From NCBI GenBank assembly GCA_010015675.1, contig ML977023.1:192749-256748 (forward strand): DNA of 64,000 bases, read 5' to 3'. The DNA is from Byssothecium circinans (Eukaryota > Ascomycota > Dothideomycetes > Pleosporales > Massarinaceae). Below, in pieces: positions 22,787 to 35,809 of the stretch. The notes below the pieces were generated by a model, which was given only the letters and a program-made list of their open reading frames with translations, ran no database searches and was not told where the DNA came from. Positions within the stretch are counted from its first letter, which is position 1. Every line of letters starts with the position of its first letter. The translations under genes and the position numbers were made by a program.

Positions 22787-25671
22787 ATGGCGCAAGACGC
22801 AGAACCCAAAGACGGCCTGCTCGACATACTTCCAGCCTCGGAAATCGAAGCTCTCGAGCTGTTCCGCCGTTCTCCGCATCCTTATCATCGCCGCCGGGCA
22901 GATTTCAGCGCTCAGACGTCTGAGTCGTCGAATCGAGATTTCCTGCGGACGAGCCTGCAACCTTCCACTCGCACGACGTCAGACGAAGATGGCAGGAACA
23001 GCAGGAAAATCTCGCAATCGCCGAGTGAGAGCGGCACGGAGGCGGATGACGAGGGCTATGGATACATAAAAGCACTTCCAGCGCCGCCGCTACGACTGCA
23101 TAAGGGATTGCGCCATGTACGAGGGGAGGGGCTGGATGGTGGCGTGAGTCCGCTCTTGACGCCTTCGCTGGTGGATGAGGATGAGCGCCGGTTCTCGAAG
23201 GATTATTTGGGTGCGAAGAAGGGTGGGCAGGGGGTTGGGCGGTCTAGGGAGCCCTCGCCGACGGATGAGGAGGCGAAGGCTGCGAGACAGAAATACTTGA
23301 AGAGGAGGCGGAATGAGGTGGTGAGGAGAGTGACAGAGACGGCCTTGCTGGGCGTGATTGGTGTATTGGCTGTAGGCGGGTGTGGATGCTGGGAGAAGTT
23401 GCTGCAATGGCATCGAGGTCGGTATACACTGTCCATGACCACGGTGGTGGAAATGCTAAGACATCTCTAGTAGAACTGCTCGCTCACGTTGTAGTCATGG
23501 CTACCGTACTATGTCTATACCCTCTCAGACTACTCCTCTACTCATGGAGACGGACACCACCATCGACCCTCCGATTCCGCCAACGCATACACATACCCGC
23601 AGCCTTCGACCCTGCGCCGATACTGTACCCCGCCGTGATACCCGTTTTGATTTCTATTTCCCTTTTCACAACATACCCAAAAACACTGCTACCGAACATT
23701 CTCCTCGGACTGGCGGCGCTCCCGTCCCAACTAATACCGTACGGACCCTCACCACTTGGATTCTCCACTACCCATTGGCTTGTTTCCATACTACCTTTAA
23801 TAGCGTCTGAGAGGACGGATATACCTTTAAAGCTTTCGGTTTCAATGCCCTGTAAGCTGAAGCTACCGCCGCCTGATCAGGGACTGCATCCGGAGCTACT
23901 CGTCTTACTGTTTCCGCTTCACCAGGCGCTTCTTCCGCCATTGCATTACCTGACTACGACGAGTTTGCTCACGGCAGAGCTTCATCTTCTGTCGACTGGA
24001 CTGATCAACCTTTACCTCTTCGCGGACTCGCCACAGGCCGGCATTCTAAAAGTTCTGCTATGGCTTGGTGGTCTCGGCGTCTTTGTTCTGTGTGGAAAGG
24101 TGCTCAAGTGGGGTGTGGCGCTCGCACGTATTCCGCGATGGAGGTTTCGCCATGCCGGTCAGATTATCAGAGCACGACAGTCTTTCCTGCAAATCCTGAA
24201 TGAGCGTCTCAAGCCTGGTCGATCCCAGAGCGCGAATAGGGCTGTCTCGGATAGCGATGCTGATGAAGATGAACCCATCATCAACCAGCCGTTGAAGAAG
24301 ACGAAGACTTTAAAGGTGCATATTCTGGACTCGTTTAGGAAGAGCAGTCTTCCAGTGAATGGAGAAGTGCAGTCTGCAGTGGAGACGAAGCAAACGGGGT
24401 TTAAAGAACAGAAGATTGATTCACCTACATCACTATCTAAGCGACGAAACACACTACCCAGTCTCCCATCGCAGACGAATGCTCCCCATCAAACCCATCC
24501 CCACAACCGAAGACGCGCAAAGTCAATAGCGCAGTCTTTCCTTTCACTTACCCCTACGCAAGCACTCGTGAGAAAATGGGTCTACGCCGGCTACTTCTAT
24601 CTCATAGTCGCTACTCTGATCCTCGGACCGATCCGCCATGTCATCGGCAAATACGCACTCCACAACCACGAACCCTTCGGCTGGGCAATCGGCTACCTCT
24701 TCGGCAACATCCAACCCCTCCGCTTCCAAGTCTTCAACTGGGATCTCGACCGCTGGATCGCACTCCCACCCCTCCCCGACCCCTCCGAGATGGAATGGGC
24801 GCACCACCTCAGTCCCGCCGAACACATCCGCCTTGTCGTCCTCGGCGAAGCCAACGTCCGCCTCCTCCTCTGCGCCTACTGTGTCGCCATCATCGCCATC
24901 GGCCTCGTCGTCGTCTTCAGCCTCTCCGCCGTCGTGGAAGTCGATACCCGCCGTAAAGTCTTCCACGGCACTATGGTCGCCATGCTCCTCCCTACCACCT
25001 ACATCGACCCTTGTTTCGTGGCGCTAGCGCTCGCCCTCGTCCTGGCCATCTTCCTCCTTCTCGACCTCATCCGCGCGTCCCAACTCCCGCCCCTCGCGGG
25101 TCCGATTGCTACCTTTCTCACCCCGTATGTCGATGGCAGGGATCTCCGCGGTCCGGTCGTCGTGTCGCATATCTTTCTTCTTATCGGCTGCGCGATTCCG
25201 CTTTGGCTTTCACTCGCTGGCGTGCAGAGAAATGGCGAGGAACCGTGGCGGGGCTGGAACGTCGTCTCGAGGGACGTGAGTATGATCTCCGGCGTCGTGT
25301 GTGTCGGCATGGGCGACGCGGCCGCCTCGCTCATAGGTCGTAGGTACGGGCGCAGGAAATGGCCGTGGGCTGGGGGGAAGAGTCTTGAGGGGTCGCTTGC
25401 TTTTGCCGTTGCTGTTACTGTGGGCTTGGTTTTTGGGAAGGTGTGGTTGGTTGTTGGGTGGGCGGATGGGGGTCTGAGGGATGGGTTGTTTATGAGAAGG
25501 GGGTTTTGGGGAGGGCTTGGGGAGGTGGTGTGGGAGGGGGTGAGGGTGCTGGCGAAGGCGGGGGTGTGTGCGGTGGGGGCGAGTTTGGAGGAGGCGGTTC
25601 TTACGGGGGGGAATGATAATGTCGTTGTGCCGGTGGTGCTTTGGGTGCTTGTTAGGGGGGTGGGCCTTTAG
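22787..25671 (+). CDS. SEC59: Dolichol kinase (Sec59 type)
   Basis: Two exons, 22787-23417 and 23471-25671, with a 53-nt GT-AG intron; 943 residues. It phosphorylates dolichol with CTP at the ER to supply the lipid carrier for N-glycosylation, O-mannosylation and GPI anchors. The C-terminal third is diagnostic: repeated membrane helices, the polar stretch VDTRRKVFHGTMVA, and GDAAASLIGRRYGRRKWPWA followed by GGKSLEGSLAF, the CTP-binding and catalytic region of the polyprenol kinases. The N-terminal 200 residues are hydrophilic and charged, with KYLKRRRNEVVRR just before the first helix. A further polar linker lies around 24200-24540. The last 400 bases are strongly G-rich on the coding strand, unlike the C-rich middle. 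The length is larger than yeast Sec59 because of these added segments. Confidence 0.92.
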
Positions 25672-26539
25672 GGTTGGATGGGGTTAGGGGTTGGGTATGC
25701 GGTGGGCATATCAGCTTTGTGTTTTAGTAAGGAAGGGAAGATTTAAGGTACTGGATGTTGGCCGGTGGGCGTGAGGACGTCAGCGGCTACTTTCTTGTCA
25801 GACCCCATCGGGTTTTATGTTTCTGTCTGCATGTTTAGCATAGCATAGCATGGCGTTATGGGATTCCGGGATTCTACGGGTGTCAATCTCAGTTTAGGGA
25901 TTTGGATCGCGGGAAATGCATATCGCAAAAAGAAAAAGACCTGATGCATGGCTTGGTGACTAACTCATCGGGTTCTCATCGTTTATGGAACATATTTAGG
26001 AATTTGGGCGCGAGGCTGATGGATTTTAGGCGTGTAGTTGTCCGCACGTGGGTGATGCGGGTCAGGAGTGAGACACTGTGCCCAGTGTGTGGCGTATTGA
26101 GGCTCTTCTGCAGTACGTTGATGAACAGGGGCTAATTATTGCTTTATTTACGATGTAGCGATTGACAGTCCAGGACACCCTCTCTTTACTTGTGACAAAC
26201 CAGAGCCGGCTATTGATGTACAAAGATCAGGCTTCCGAAAATACGAAGGAATGATTCCGGACGTCCCCCGAAGCAGCTACGACAGTACTGTTCTACACAC
26301 AGTCTATAGGAAGGGGCCGAACAGTAGATACTGGGGTACATTATTAGCTAGTTATCCAATCGCAGCAACATATTGCCCTGTCATACTAGACAGATGCTTT
26401 AGAAGGGACGCACACTACTGGCTGAGCATGCATATGCATTGTTAGACGATTACGGACAAACACCCATTCATACACGTGTATGGCCCCCCCTAATAGACGA
26501 TGATGTCTGTCTCTCAATTCCATACTAATTGTTCTGGAG
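25672..26539. other. Intergenic, no gene seen
   Basis: Contains the 3' flank of the dolichol kinase gene and unsupported frames without ATG starts. Confidence 0.5.
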
Positions 26540-26731
26540 GCAAAACCAAAGAAATACGTTTTCCGATTTCAGTGTGTAAGTCCCTCTTGTAACCACTTGC
26601 CAAATTAATCTTCCAACACTATCCAGTGTACGTGCCAGTACCCTGCCATACCATACAAGTATCGTGCCTGTCCGCGCTGTAGTCACGCCCGCTGTGAGGC
26701 GTGCCCCGTCACCAAGACACTAGTTAGCTAG
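26540..26731 (+). CDS. Cys/His-rich putative zinc-binding cassette, copy 1 (terminal exons)
   Basis: Two exons, 26540-26575 and 26627-26731, are separated by a 51-nt GT-AG intron after a codon for Cys. The first encodes AKPKKYVFRFQC. The second is 35 codons long and encodes TCQYPAIPYKYRAC after its first Cys, then CSHARCEACPVTK, ending in TAG. The spacing C-x-C...CxxCxHxRCxxC suggests a zinc-binding fold. The same exon pair, with equal exon lengths, occurs on the minus strand at 58112-57921. I see no convincing 5' exons here; a stop lies upstream in frame at about 26500. It may therefore be a truncated gene copy. Function unknown. Confidence 0.5.
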
Positions 26732-28770
26732 GTCTGGCCTGCATTTCTGGTCCCTGTTCAAATTCTTCTTGTCCCATACGTTCGCAACTTTTTATATATA
26801 TTTCCCGAATGGATTTCTCGACGCATAGCGTTGGCGTTTGGAGAGTTGGAATCGGAACTTGGGAATTCTGGAAGCATCCGATTGGCCGGAGGAGACTTAT
26901 AAATCAATAATGCATCCCTGAAACCCGTGGCTATTCCTGTAGCTCTGTCTTCCGCTGTTGAAATCATTTTCTTGGGCATTTTGGACCTCGAGACGCTGGG
27001 GTGTGAACGGCCAGTACGCTCTCCCATCAAAGATGTTGTAAGTTCCAAAAAACCTTGTATCCATACTAGTGATAACGTGGAGACTTCTTCGTATCGAGCC
27101 CTTTTCGCAAACGTGATTTTGTTCCCTAGGTATTCCATGTCGTCCGAAGTGGATGCGATATGGATGGAGTGACTCTTGACATTGTAGGCTTCTGAAACTA
27201 TCGGTGCCGGTGATGTCCGTGGGTATTGACACGTACTAATTTGGCAACCTCATCCTGTCACGTACAGCGAAAAATGCATGTACAAGTGACTTGAACAAAG
27301 TCACCCGCCCTTGGCGCGAGCGAGGCTGAGTGAGACGTTCTCTTCACGAGCCCCGGAATGTGTTGGATGGAGATTCTTCCATTCCATCGTTTTGTCTATC
27401 CTCGCGATGAAGCCATGTCGCCACTGTGTATTGCAAAGGATTCGATCTAGTACTTTCCAGGGCCGGTCTATGATGCGGACCTTTTACAAAACGTGACGGC
27501 AGTATTATGACGCCATGGCTCAGGCACAGCAGGTCTAACGAGCAGCTTGCGCAGACCAGTGTTTTGAGATATGTAAGTTGACCGGTGTCTAGAATCGCGG
27601 CCGCTCTTACTTACCCACAGTCCTTGTAGTCCCTCTAAAGATCAAGTCTTGGAACAGTGAGGAGGGTGTGTGTAGATATTCTTCTATCGCAGATAAAGCA
27701 GGCGGATACTTTACTATCCGTACTCAACGACCCGCTTAGTCTAGCCATCGCAGCAGTGATTGGCCGACCAGCTACCACAGGCACTCGAAACAAGCAACTT
27801 TTGATGCGATCGGCTGCAGCGGGCGCATGCGAGAGTAGGCGGGGTTGCCTGATTAGATGATGGCTGAGCGGTTCTGGACGAGATAATGAATGGCGCGACA
27901 GGTCGTCATTATGGTGGTTGGTGCGCAGGTCAGATGATGGGCACTGCTGGTGAGGAGCAGCCGTCAAAGGCACGGGACAGGCCGGCGAAGTGCTGCGGAA
28001 GCCTTGAAAGACGCGGAGTGACTAGTAACTGGGGGAGTGACGGAGATGCAGTCTCATTCTTCCCTTTTTCTTCTCTTTTCTCCTACTGCACGAGTCCGCC
28101 CGGTGAACCTTGGAATCTCCCGTATCGACAACTCGCCCATCCACGGTTCGCCATCACCTATCGCGTGCGATAACGAAAGCGCTAGTCCGCATATGGCCAC
28201 TAGCGCCCTTTGAGCTCGGTGAGTGACTCCAGTCACGACAACGACAGCGCCTTTCAAGTCGTCTCCTGCTCCAGCGCTGCATAAGCTCCTCTCCTCGCTC
28301 CCTGTGCTGCTTCTCTTCTCCCTCCTATTTACGCGACCTCATAGTTGTCCTCCTGTTTCTAATCCCCAGCCAGCTATATAGGTACTCTATTCCGGCTGCC
28401 TGCCACCACCCTCATTCGTTACTCCGACCGGCCAACCCTCGAGGGCCATAGATAGCCTGTCGTTCAGGCACACGCTACCCACCCGCGTCTCTGACTCTAC
28501 CGCGCCCTACCTCTCCTCCGAACCCGCACGTACATAGCCTTGAAGGCAGACACGTCTTAGCCCGCCGCCTCACACCTTATTACGTAGCTTGACCCAACAT
28601 CTCATTGCTCAACTACCGCACCCCTCAATCTCGACACTCTCCCGCTGTGTCCAGGCAGTCCATGTGCAACGCGCTCACATCCTCGCTGTATCCGCATCTT
28701 CGTTGGTAATCACCCGTCTGGTGTACATTGAGAAGGGCTAGGGCCGGCCTGGTCGTCCAGCGCCGCCATC
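26732..28770. other. Long intergenic region upstream of ATG1
   Basis: One ATG-initiated frame of 126 codons lies on the minus strand at 27138-26758, with no recognisable motif; it may be chance. The final ~700 bp are rich in CT tracts and probably form the ATG1 promoter and 5' leader. Confidence 0.45.
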
Positions 28771-31765
28771 ATGGCATCCCCATCGAACAACCCACAGCGG
28801 CCGCGCAGGTCCGTGGCAGGCTCTAGTCAGTCGTCGTCTAGCTCCACCGACCAGGTCATCGGCCAGTACAAGCGGATGGACCATATAGGAAAGGGTAGCT
28901 TTGCAGAAGTCTACCGCGGTATCCATATTGTACGTGCTACCAGAGGCACCAACTCTAGTTTATCCAAGGATAAATGCTAACCCCATCGCAGGAGAAGCGG
29001 CAGTCGGTCGCCATCAAGTCGGTCAACATGAGCAAACTGAACAAGAAGCTCAAAGACAACCTCGTGTCTGAAATCACCATCCTCCGAAGCCTGCACCACC
29101 CGCACATCGTCGCACTCATGGACTGTCAGGAGACTCCGTCGCGGATGCACATCATAATGGAGTTTTGCGAGCTGGGCGATCTGTCAGGCTTCATCAAGAA
29201 GCGCGCCGATCTGGAGAACCACCCGCAGACGCAGCGCATGATCGAAAAGTACCCGAACCCAGCAGTAGGAGGCCTGAACGAAGTCATTGTTCGCCACTTC
29301 GCGAAGCAAATGGCCAGCGCTCTCGAGTTTCTGCGCTCCAAGAATTACATCCATCGTGACCTCAAGCCCCAGAACCTCCTGCTGAATCCATCATCGCTGT
29401 ACTATTCGCAGACTGGCTCCATAGAGCGGATGCCCCTGGCTGCGGACGCCAACTCGCTGCTTCCCGCGACCGGAATCGAGTCTTTACCTATGCTTAAGAT
29501 TGCTGACTTTGGTTTCGCTAGAGTTCTTCCTACGACTTCCCTAGCCGAGACCCTGTGTGGTTCCCCCTTGTACATGGCTCCGGAAATCCTGCGATATGAG
29601 AAGTACGATGCAAAGGCGGATCTCTGGTCTGTTGGGACGGTGTTATACGAGATGGTGTGCGCGCGACCGCCGTTCAGGGCAAACAACCATGTTGAACTCT
29701 TGAAGAAGATTGAAGACCGCAAAGACCATATCAGATTCACGGAAGGTGTCGCAACAAGTAGAGCCATGAAGAACCTTATCCGCGCATTGCTGAAGCGCAA
29801 GCCCACTGAGCGAATGTCTTATGATGCCTTCTTCTCCGACACTGTCATTCGGGACGAAATTCCAGATCTCGTTGAAGAAGACCTTCCCCAGGCCGCGGAG
29901 CCGGAGCCAATCGTGCAGAGTAAGAAAGTTCAGAAGGTGCCGGTGGAGATGGATCGGCGAGCTTCGCAGAGCCCCTACTCGCAATCACCTCGTGACAAGA
30001 CTTCGTACGGAACAACGCCGCCCTCGCGACCGTCTTCTCGCCCAACGTCAAGGCAGCACTCCGGCACGCCTCCTCAGACCGTGGCAAACCGAAGGCTGAG
30101 CAATACCCCTTTATCACCGATTGAGCAACAGCCATCTCCACGTGACCGGCGCCCGGCACTCACGAACGCTGCCACGGCGCCTGCCCGGCCCGCAACATTG
30201 CAAGACCAAGAGCTTGCATCCGCGGGCAGGCGCCGGGTTTCCCGAGAAGAGCCATTGCCTCCAGCATCCGCCCTCAAGGAGCACCTTGCACGAGAGCGGA
30301 ACCCGCAGCGACCGGACCTGGCAATGAGAGAGGCTGCAGAGCGTGCAGCTCAAGACACTGCAATCGACGAGGGTTTTGTCTTTGTAGAGAAGCGGCGTGT
30401 AGAAATTGATGCTCTTGCAGATGAGATTGCGGCGAGCCCGCAAACTGCGAGAGACCGGTTAGCCACGAGAGAGGCTGCGATGAAGCGCCGAGCAACAACA
30501 CAAGGATCACCGACCTCGGTAACGGGTGCAACAGTTCCTTCGCGGGCCATTCAAATCCAGCAAAAGCAGCCGCATATTCACCAGCGCACTGGCTCATACG
30601 AGCGCAAATACCGCCCAAGCTTTGAGAGCGCGACATCAGCTCTGTCGAAAGCCATGAACATGGTCAATATTCGCGGTCTTGGTCTTTCACCGCCGATGAT
30701 GATGAAGGGTGTCTCTCCACCGCAAGGCCACGCTGGTTTCCCTGTCTACCCTACAGCTCAAAGCAGCCTCTTGCTAGTTGGAGACGGTGGAAGGATTGCA
30801 GGCAGGGACGAGGACGCCGCTGCTATCAAGAAGATTGAGCAACTCGCCGAGCTGAGCCATGTTGTGTATGGCTTCGCGGAGGTCAAGTATAAGCAACTCG
30901 TTCCAGTACCGCCGAGTGATCAAGGGCTGGGTATTGGCCGTACTGGTGTTAGAAGGCTGGAGCAAGAGGAGGAAGAAGACGAAGATGACGAATTGACACC
31001 GGAGACTGTTCTGACTATCGCGGAAGAGGCGCTCGTTCTCTATGTCAAAGCTCTCACCATGCTCAACAAGGCCACAGACATCACTGGACGTGCCTGGGCT
31101 CGCATCAGGCACCAGCCTTCAGAGGGCTTGCGTGATCGCATGGAGAATGTGGTGAACTGGGTCCGTGATCGATTCAACGAATGTTGCACAAAGTCAGAAA
31201 TGGTCGCACGCAAGTTGAAGCAGGCTCAGGTATTGCTTCCTCTGGACCATCCCAGTCATCCGAACAATCGGTCAGAAGACGCTGGATCAGCCACGACAAT
31301 TGGGTCTGCGGATAACATCCTCTTGACTACTGGAGTTACGGCTGAGAAATTGATGTATGAACGATCTCTTGAGATGAGCAGACAAGCCGCTGTCAATGAG
31401 CTTGTTGGCGCCGACCTAGAAGGCTGTGACTTGAACTATTGGACTGCACGACGCTTGTTGGAAGCCATCCTCGAAGACGATGATGATTCATCCAGCCGTA
31501 GGCTCGATGGTGAAGAAATCAATGGGCTGGAATCTGAAGATCGCAGGTCCATCCAAATGCGTAAGCTATCAACCCTTTCGTTCAAGCTGATCATGACTGA
31601 CGGGAAGTAGTTCTTGAGAACATGAATGGACGCCACAGCATACTAAAGAAGAAGTTGGCTGCTCAAAAGGCTGCAAAAGCTCAGAAGCGAACATCCATTA
31701 CCAGCGCGGCCGCCCCTTATCCCTCCGCTCGCAGCTCGCCTTCGTCACACGGTACCGCCAGGTAA
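28771..31765 (+). CDS. ATG1: Serine/threonine protein kinase Atg1 (autophagy initiation)
   Basis: Exons 28771-28929, 28992-31560 and 31611-31765; introns of 62 and 50 nt; 960 residues, normal for ascomycete Atg1. The kinase domain starts at about residue 30 with the glycine loop [11 protein letters not shown] (40-50), VAIK lysine at 62, HRDLKPQN (174-181), DFG (225-227) and MAPE near 248. A long polar linker follows. It contains FVFVEKR preceded by acidic residues (near 30370), a good match to an Atg8-interacting motif. The C-terminal region (about 30820 onward) has the helical character of the tandem MIT domains that bind Atg13. Atg1 receives TORC1 and nutrient signals via Atg13 and starts phagophore formation. 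The 3' exon was placed by phase and encodes [20 protein letters not shown]. Confidence 0.96.
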
Positions 31766-33171
31766 CCAGATCGCATTGACCGCGAAAACAAATCATATGG
31801 CCGCCGAAGAACATATCAGCATCAGCATTTGCGAGTCAAGCATTGCATTTTACGGCGTTGACTTGGGAGAGGCGTCTCAACGTTAAACGAGCCTCTCATT
31901 GTTTCCATCTTTTCCCCTTCATTTTCTTTTCTTCTCAACCAGTTTGAACATCATTCATCGCGTTGTCCCTAGCATGCCGCGAATATCGTTATCACTTTCT
32001 GGTTAGCAGGCGTCTGGGGTTGGAGTTGTTTTTGGCTTCGGCGTAAGCTTCTCTCCTCTCTTGACTTGTTCAGAATGGCTTGCAATGATACCAGAATTTC
32101 ACTACGTGGGGGAGCGTACATGCAACTCTCACATTGGCGTTTTTAGTAGTTGATTTTCTATTCGTTTTCACTATTGTCCGCCTCGGGTTTTGAGGTGGCT
32201 TGCCTTGGCTCTCTTTTTCACGGGTGGTGGATCGGGGCGTTGTTGTTTTCCTTTCGGGATCGTCATGATTTCAGGTATCGTAGGCGCCGTCGCTTTTGGA
32301 TGCATCAAGGCTTGAATCGGGTAGGGTGCGGTGCTCGGTGCTCTTTTGAAGGTTTGCTCGGGATTGGGATTGGAGTTCTACAGCATACCATGGATGCCCG
32401 ATGGAATAGGCTTTAGATTGACACCTCAGCGGAATCAGGGCCGGGACCGGGAGCAGAACCCGGCGATACGTTTTTTGGGATGAATGGACCGAATGGGGGA
32501 AGAAGGTCTGCAGTATAGGTGATACCTCGGCGAATATATACGTTGGAAGGAATCTTACCACGTACTTTGCTTGTGAAAATAATGTGCAGGTCAATGTGGA
32601 GATGGAACTTTGAAGGAAAGTGGGAAATGCCGTGCCACATGAACATATCCACAAACTATCTGTGTCTATGTCTGTGTCTGTGTCTCTGAGGGAAGTTCCT
32701 GTGCCTTGCTCCAACCAACCCTTCATCAAACTCTCCCAACCAATCCGAAGTGAAGAAAGTAAAAAGCCAGCCCATAACTTCCAACCAACCACGGTCCAGC
32801 TGTAACGCCCCGGTCAGCTCCGCCGACCGATTCGGCAGGAAACCTGCTGCTTATGGTTTCGGTTCAACCCCAATGTGGGTCTGATTGGTGAACGATCATC
32901 CGTCGACCCCGGATCTGCGACCGCTCGCTTGGGAATTGATGGCGCCCGGCGCCCGCATGCACCCGCGGGCTGTGCATTTCGTTGGTGTCACCCCTCATTC
33001 ATTTATTTCCGTCTCGTCCGATGTGAGATTTGCTTTCTCCTTCTTCTCTTAAGACTTCGCGCGGAAGAGGTATGTGACGGATCGAGAACGAGAACGCAAC
33101 GCAACGCAACGCGACGGAAACGGGAACGGAACGGATCGCGACCGCGAACGCGGACGGGAACGGGAAGAATA
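31766..33171. other. Intergenic, ATG1 to MFS transporter
   Basis: About 1.4 kb. Frames around 32270-32790 on the minus strand lack motifs and overlap T-rich sequence. The right end is the MFS leader with short simple repeats. Confidence 0.5.
33093..33113. repeat. CAACG pentanucleotide repeat in MFS leader
   Basis: About four imperfect units of GCAAC just upstream of the MFS start, followed by GGAAC-type repeats. Confidence 0.6.
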
Positions 33172-35485
33172 ATGGGTCTCGGGATCTTGGAGGATGGGAA
33201 GCTTGAGCACGTCCCTGGTAAGCAACAACATGCGCACGCGAGAAGTTGGGACTGTGGGGTACCGCTGCGGGGGCGGGCGGAGTTCTTCTATTCGATTTTG
33301 GAGTTTTGAAGTCTCGGGTTTGGGGGGGAATGAATGGGAATGAATGCTGACTGTGGTGTTTGCGGCGGTGAACAGGAACGGCGAATGTGCTCCAAGCCGA
33401 AGGACTCCGCGCCGACGAAGAAGGCAGTGGACGAGATCCACGATTCAAGTATGATAAGACGGGCAAGTTTTTACTTGTGCCGCAGCCGTCTGATGATCCG
33501 AATGATCCACTCGTACGTGACCCTATTCCCGCGATCCAACACCTCCAGCATGAGACGAAAGCAACCGAGCGAGAGAAACAGAGCGAGAGAAATCACAAAC
33601 TAACCCAAAAACCACAGAACTGGCCCCTATGGAAACGCGACACAATAACCTCCCTCCTCTCCCTCTTCGCCGTCCTAGCCTCGACCCTCTCTCCCCTTCT
33701 CGCCGCAAACACCGCATCCCTAGCCTTCTACTTCGACCGCACCTTCACCGAAATGGCCCTCCTAACCGGCTACCACCTCCTCGGCGTCGGCCTCGCAGGC
33801 TTCCTCTTCGTGCCCTCGGCGCGCATCTGGGGCAAACGCCACGTCTACCTCCTCGGCGCCCTCTTCGTCATCTTCTCCTCCGCCTGGGGCGGCGCCAGCG
33901 GAAAGAACTATACGAGTTTGCTCTGGGCGCGCATCTTCCAGGGCATTGGGCTGGCGCCGTTCGAGGCGCTGGTCAATGCCAGTGTGGGCGATCTGTACTG
34001 TGTGCATGAAAGAGGGGTGCGGATGGCGGGGAGTAATTTCATGGTGTTTGGGGGTGCGTTTTTCACGCCCGTGCTTGTGGGCAAGATCTCGCATGAGATG
34101 GGGTATCAGTGGACTTTCTACTTTGTGGCTATTTTCGGGGCTGTGTTGGCGCCGCTGCTTGTGCTGTTTTGTCCTGAGACGGCGTATAGGAGGGAGAGTC
34201 GCTTTGAGATTGATACACTGGGGAATCTTATTGGGAATCCAGCGGTGGGGGTGAGGGCGGATGGGACGGTTGGGACGAGTGCGTCGACGTCGGGGGAGAT
34301 GGAGAGGGAGGGTGAGAATGGGGAGGGCGAGCAGAGTGTTAGGGAGGCGGAGCGGAAAACTGTGCCGCAGAAAGTTAGCTGGGGAAAGAGTATTTTGCCG
34401 TTTAATGGGAGGAAGACGGATGAAGGGTATTTGAATCTGCTTCTGAGGCCGTTTCCGCTCTTCTTTCATCCGGCGATACTATGGGTGAGTCTTCATTTCT
34501 TTCCCTTCAACTTCCCCCATCTCGCATTTCCCTCCCCTCTCCTCTTCTCCCCGCAAACAAAAACTCTTGACTGACCCTCGCCCCAACAGGCCTGCCTCAT
34601 CCAAGGCGCCCTAATCGGCTGGACGGTCATGATCGGCGTCGTCCTCGCAGGCATCTTCCTGGGCCCGCCCCTCTGGTTCTCCGAAGTCCAAACCGGCTAC
34701 ATGTACACGGGCGCCTTCATCGGCGCCCTGCTCGGCTTCATCCTCTGCGGCCTCATCTCCGACCCTTCCGCGCGCTTCCTCACGCGCCTCAACCGCGGCG
34801 TCTACGAGCCCGAGTTCCGCATGTTCTTGGTGCTGCCGCAGCTCGTGCTGGGCTGCGCGGGGCTTTATGGGTTTGGTTGGACGAGCAAGGACCCCGGGAG
34901 GTATGGATGGGTGTGGCCGGATTTCTTCTTTGGGATGGAGGTTGCGGGTATGGTTTGTGGGGCTGTTGCTAGTGCGTTGTATATTGTTGATGCGCATCGT
35001 GAGTCTTTTCCTTCTTCTTCTTTTTGTCTTTCTGGCCTTTCCCTTTTTATCCCTTCCCTTCCTAGAGACCTGATTCCTAAGGTCAGTACGTACTGGGAGG
35101 GAATGCCGTGCTAACAGCACAACAGGTGACATGTCCGTCGAAGGTTTCACCTGCCTCCTCGTCTTCAAGAACTTATTCTCCTTCGGCCTGACGTACAAGG
35201 GCTTCGACTGGATCGTGGAGGGCGGCATCAAGGACGTCTTTATCGCCATCTCGAGCGTGCAGGTGGGCATTTGCATGCTTACGGTTCCTTTGTGTAAGTT
35301 CAATCCTTTTTTCCTCTCCTGCATCCATCATCCACCCATCCCTCTCAAAGTGAAAACGGCTGACCTTTTTGTGCAAAGATGTGTTCGGCAAGAAGAATCG
35401 CTCCTTCTTTCATCGACATAATGTTTTCTTCAAAGGTCCGGATTGGATTGCTGGCGTTGTTTATAAGATGCTTGGGGTGAAATAG
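33172..35485 (+). CDS. Major facilitator superfamily transporter (DHA-like)
   Basis: Six exons: 33172-33217, 33376-33512, 33618-34484, 34590-34998, 35126-35293 and 35379-35485; 577 residues with all phases matching. The N-terminal tail ends in the fungal MFS signature DDPNDPLNWPLWKRD, rebuilt across intron 2. Helices then alternate with polar loops, including RIFQGIGLAPFEALVNASVGDLY, where the MFS motif around helices 4-5 is expected, and a long hydrophilic central loop rich in Glu and Gly. The layout is that of a 12-helix proton-coupled exporter or a polyamine/drug-type carrier; the substrate is unknown. Intron 2 (105 nt) is a multiple of three and free of stops, so retention would insert 35 residues in frame. 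Exons start C-rich and end G-rich on the coding strand. Confidence 0.9.
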
Positions 35486-35710
35486 AGGGGAGAGGATTAC
35501 GTGGTTGGGCTGTTGTAATGGCTGAGTGGAGTGATGGTGAATTGAGGCACATACATACACATGCATACAGTCTCTGCGACGAAGCGTTTAGTCTCTAATC
35601 TCGAATCTTATATTTGCAATTTCGCCTTCTCAAGGGTCTCCTCACAGCCTTGCCGTCTGGTCTACAAAAAAAAACCGCAGAACCGCTAAAATGCAAAAAG
35701 ATTATAAGTA

Positions 35711-35809
35711 TTCCGACACCGGGAATCGAACCCGGGCCTTGCCGGCACTACTGAGAGTGAACTGCTCTTTGGTGAGAGCGGCAAATCCTAGCCACTAGAC
35801 CATATCGGA
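35711..35809 (-). tRNA. tRNA-Glu (anticodon CUC) with intron
   Basis: The reverse strand folds as a complete tRNA: acceptor stem TCCGATA pairing with TGTCGGA, discriminator A, T-arm GGGTTCGATTCCC. The anticodon loop CTCTCAC carries CTC. A 27-nt intron (35772-35746) interrupts the loop one base after the anticodon. It contains GAG that can pair with the anticodon, as in nuclear tRNA introns. No CCA is encoded, as expected in eukaryotes. Confidence 0.95.

Noticed and set aside
24544..24966. Long open frames antiparallel to and out of frame with dolichol kinase exon 2
   Set aside because: They mirror the C-rich wobble pattern of the real gene and carry no motif of their own.
33762..34469. 235-codon minus-strand frame under the MFS gene
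   Set aside because: It exists because the sense strand is strongly skewed; its composition is Arg/Pro/His-rich and without motifs.
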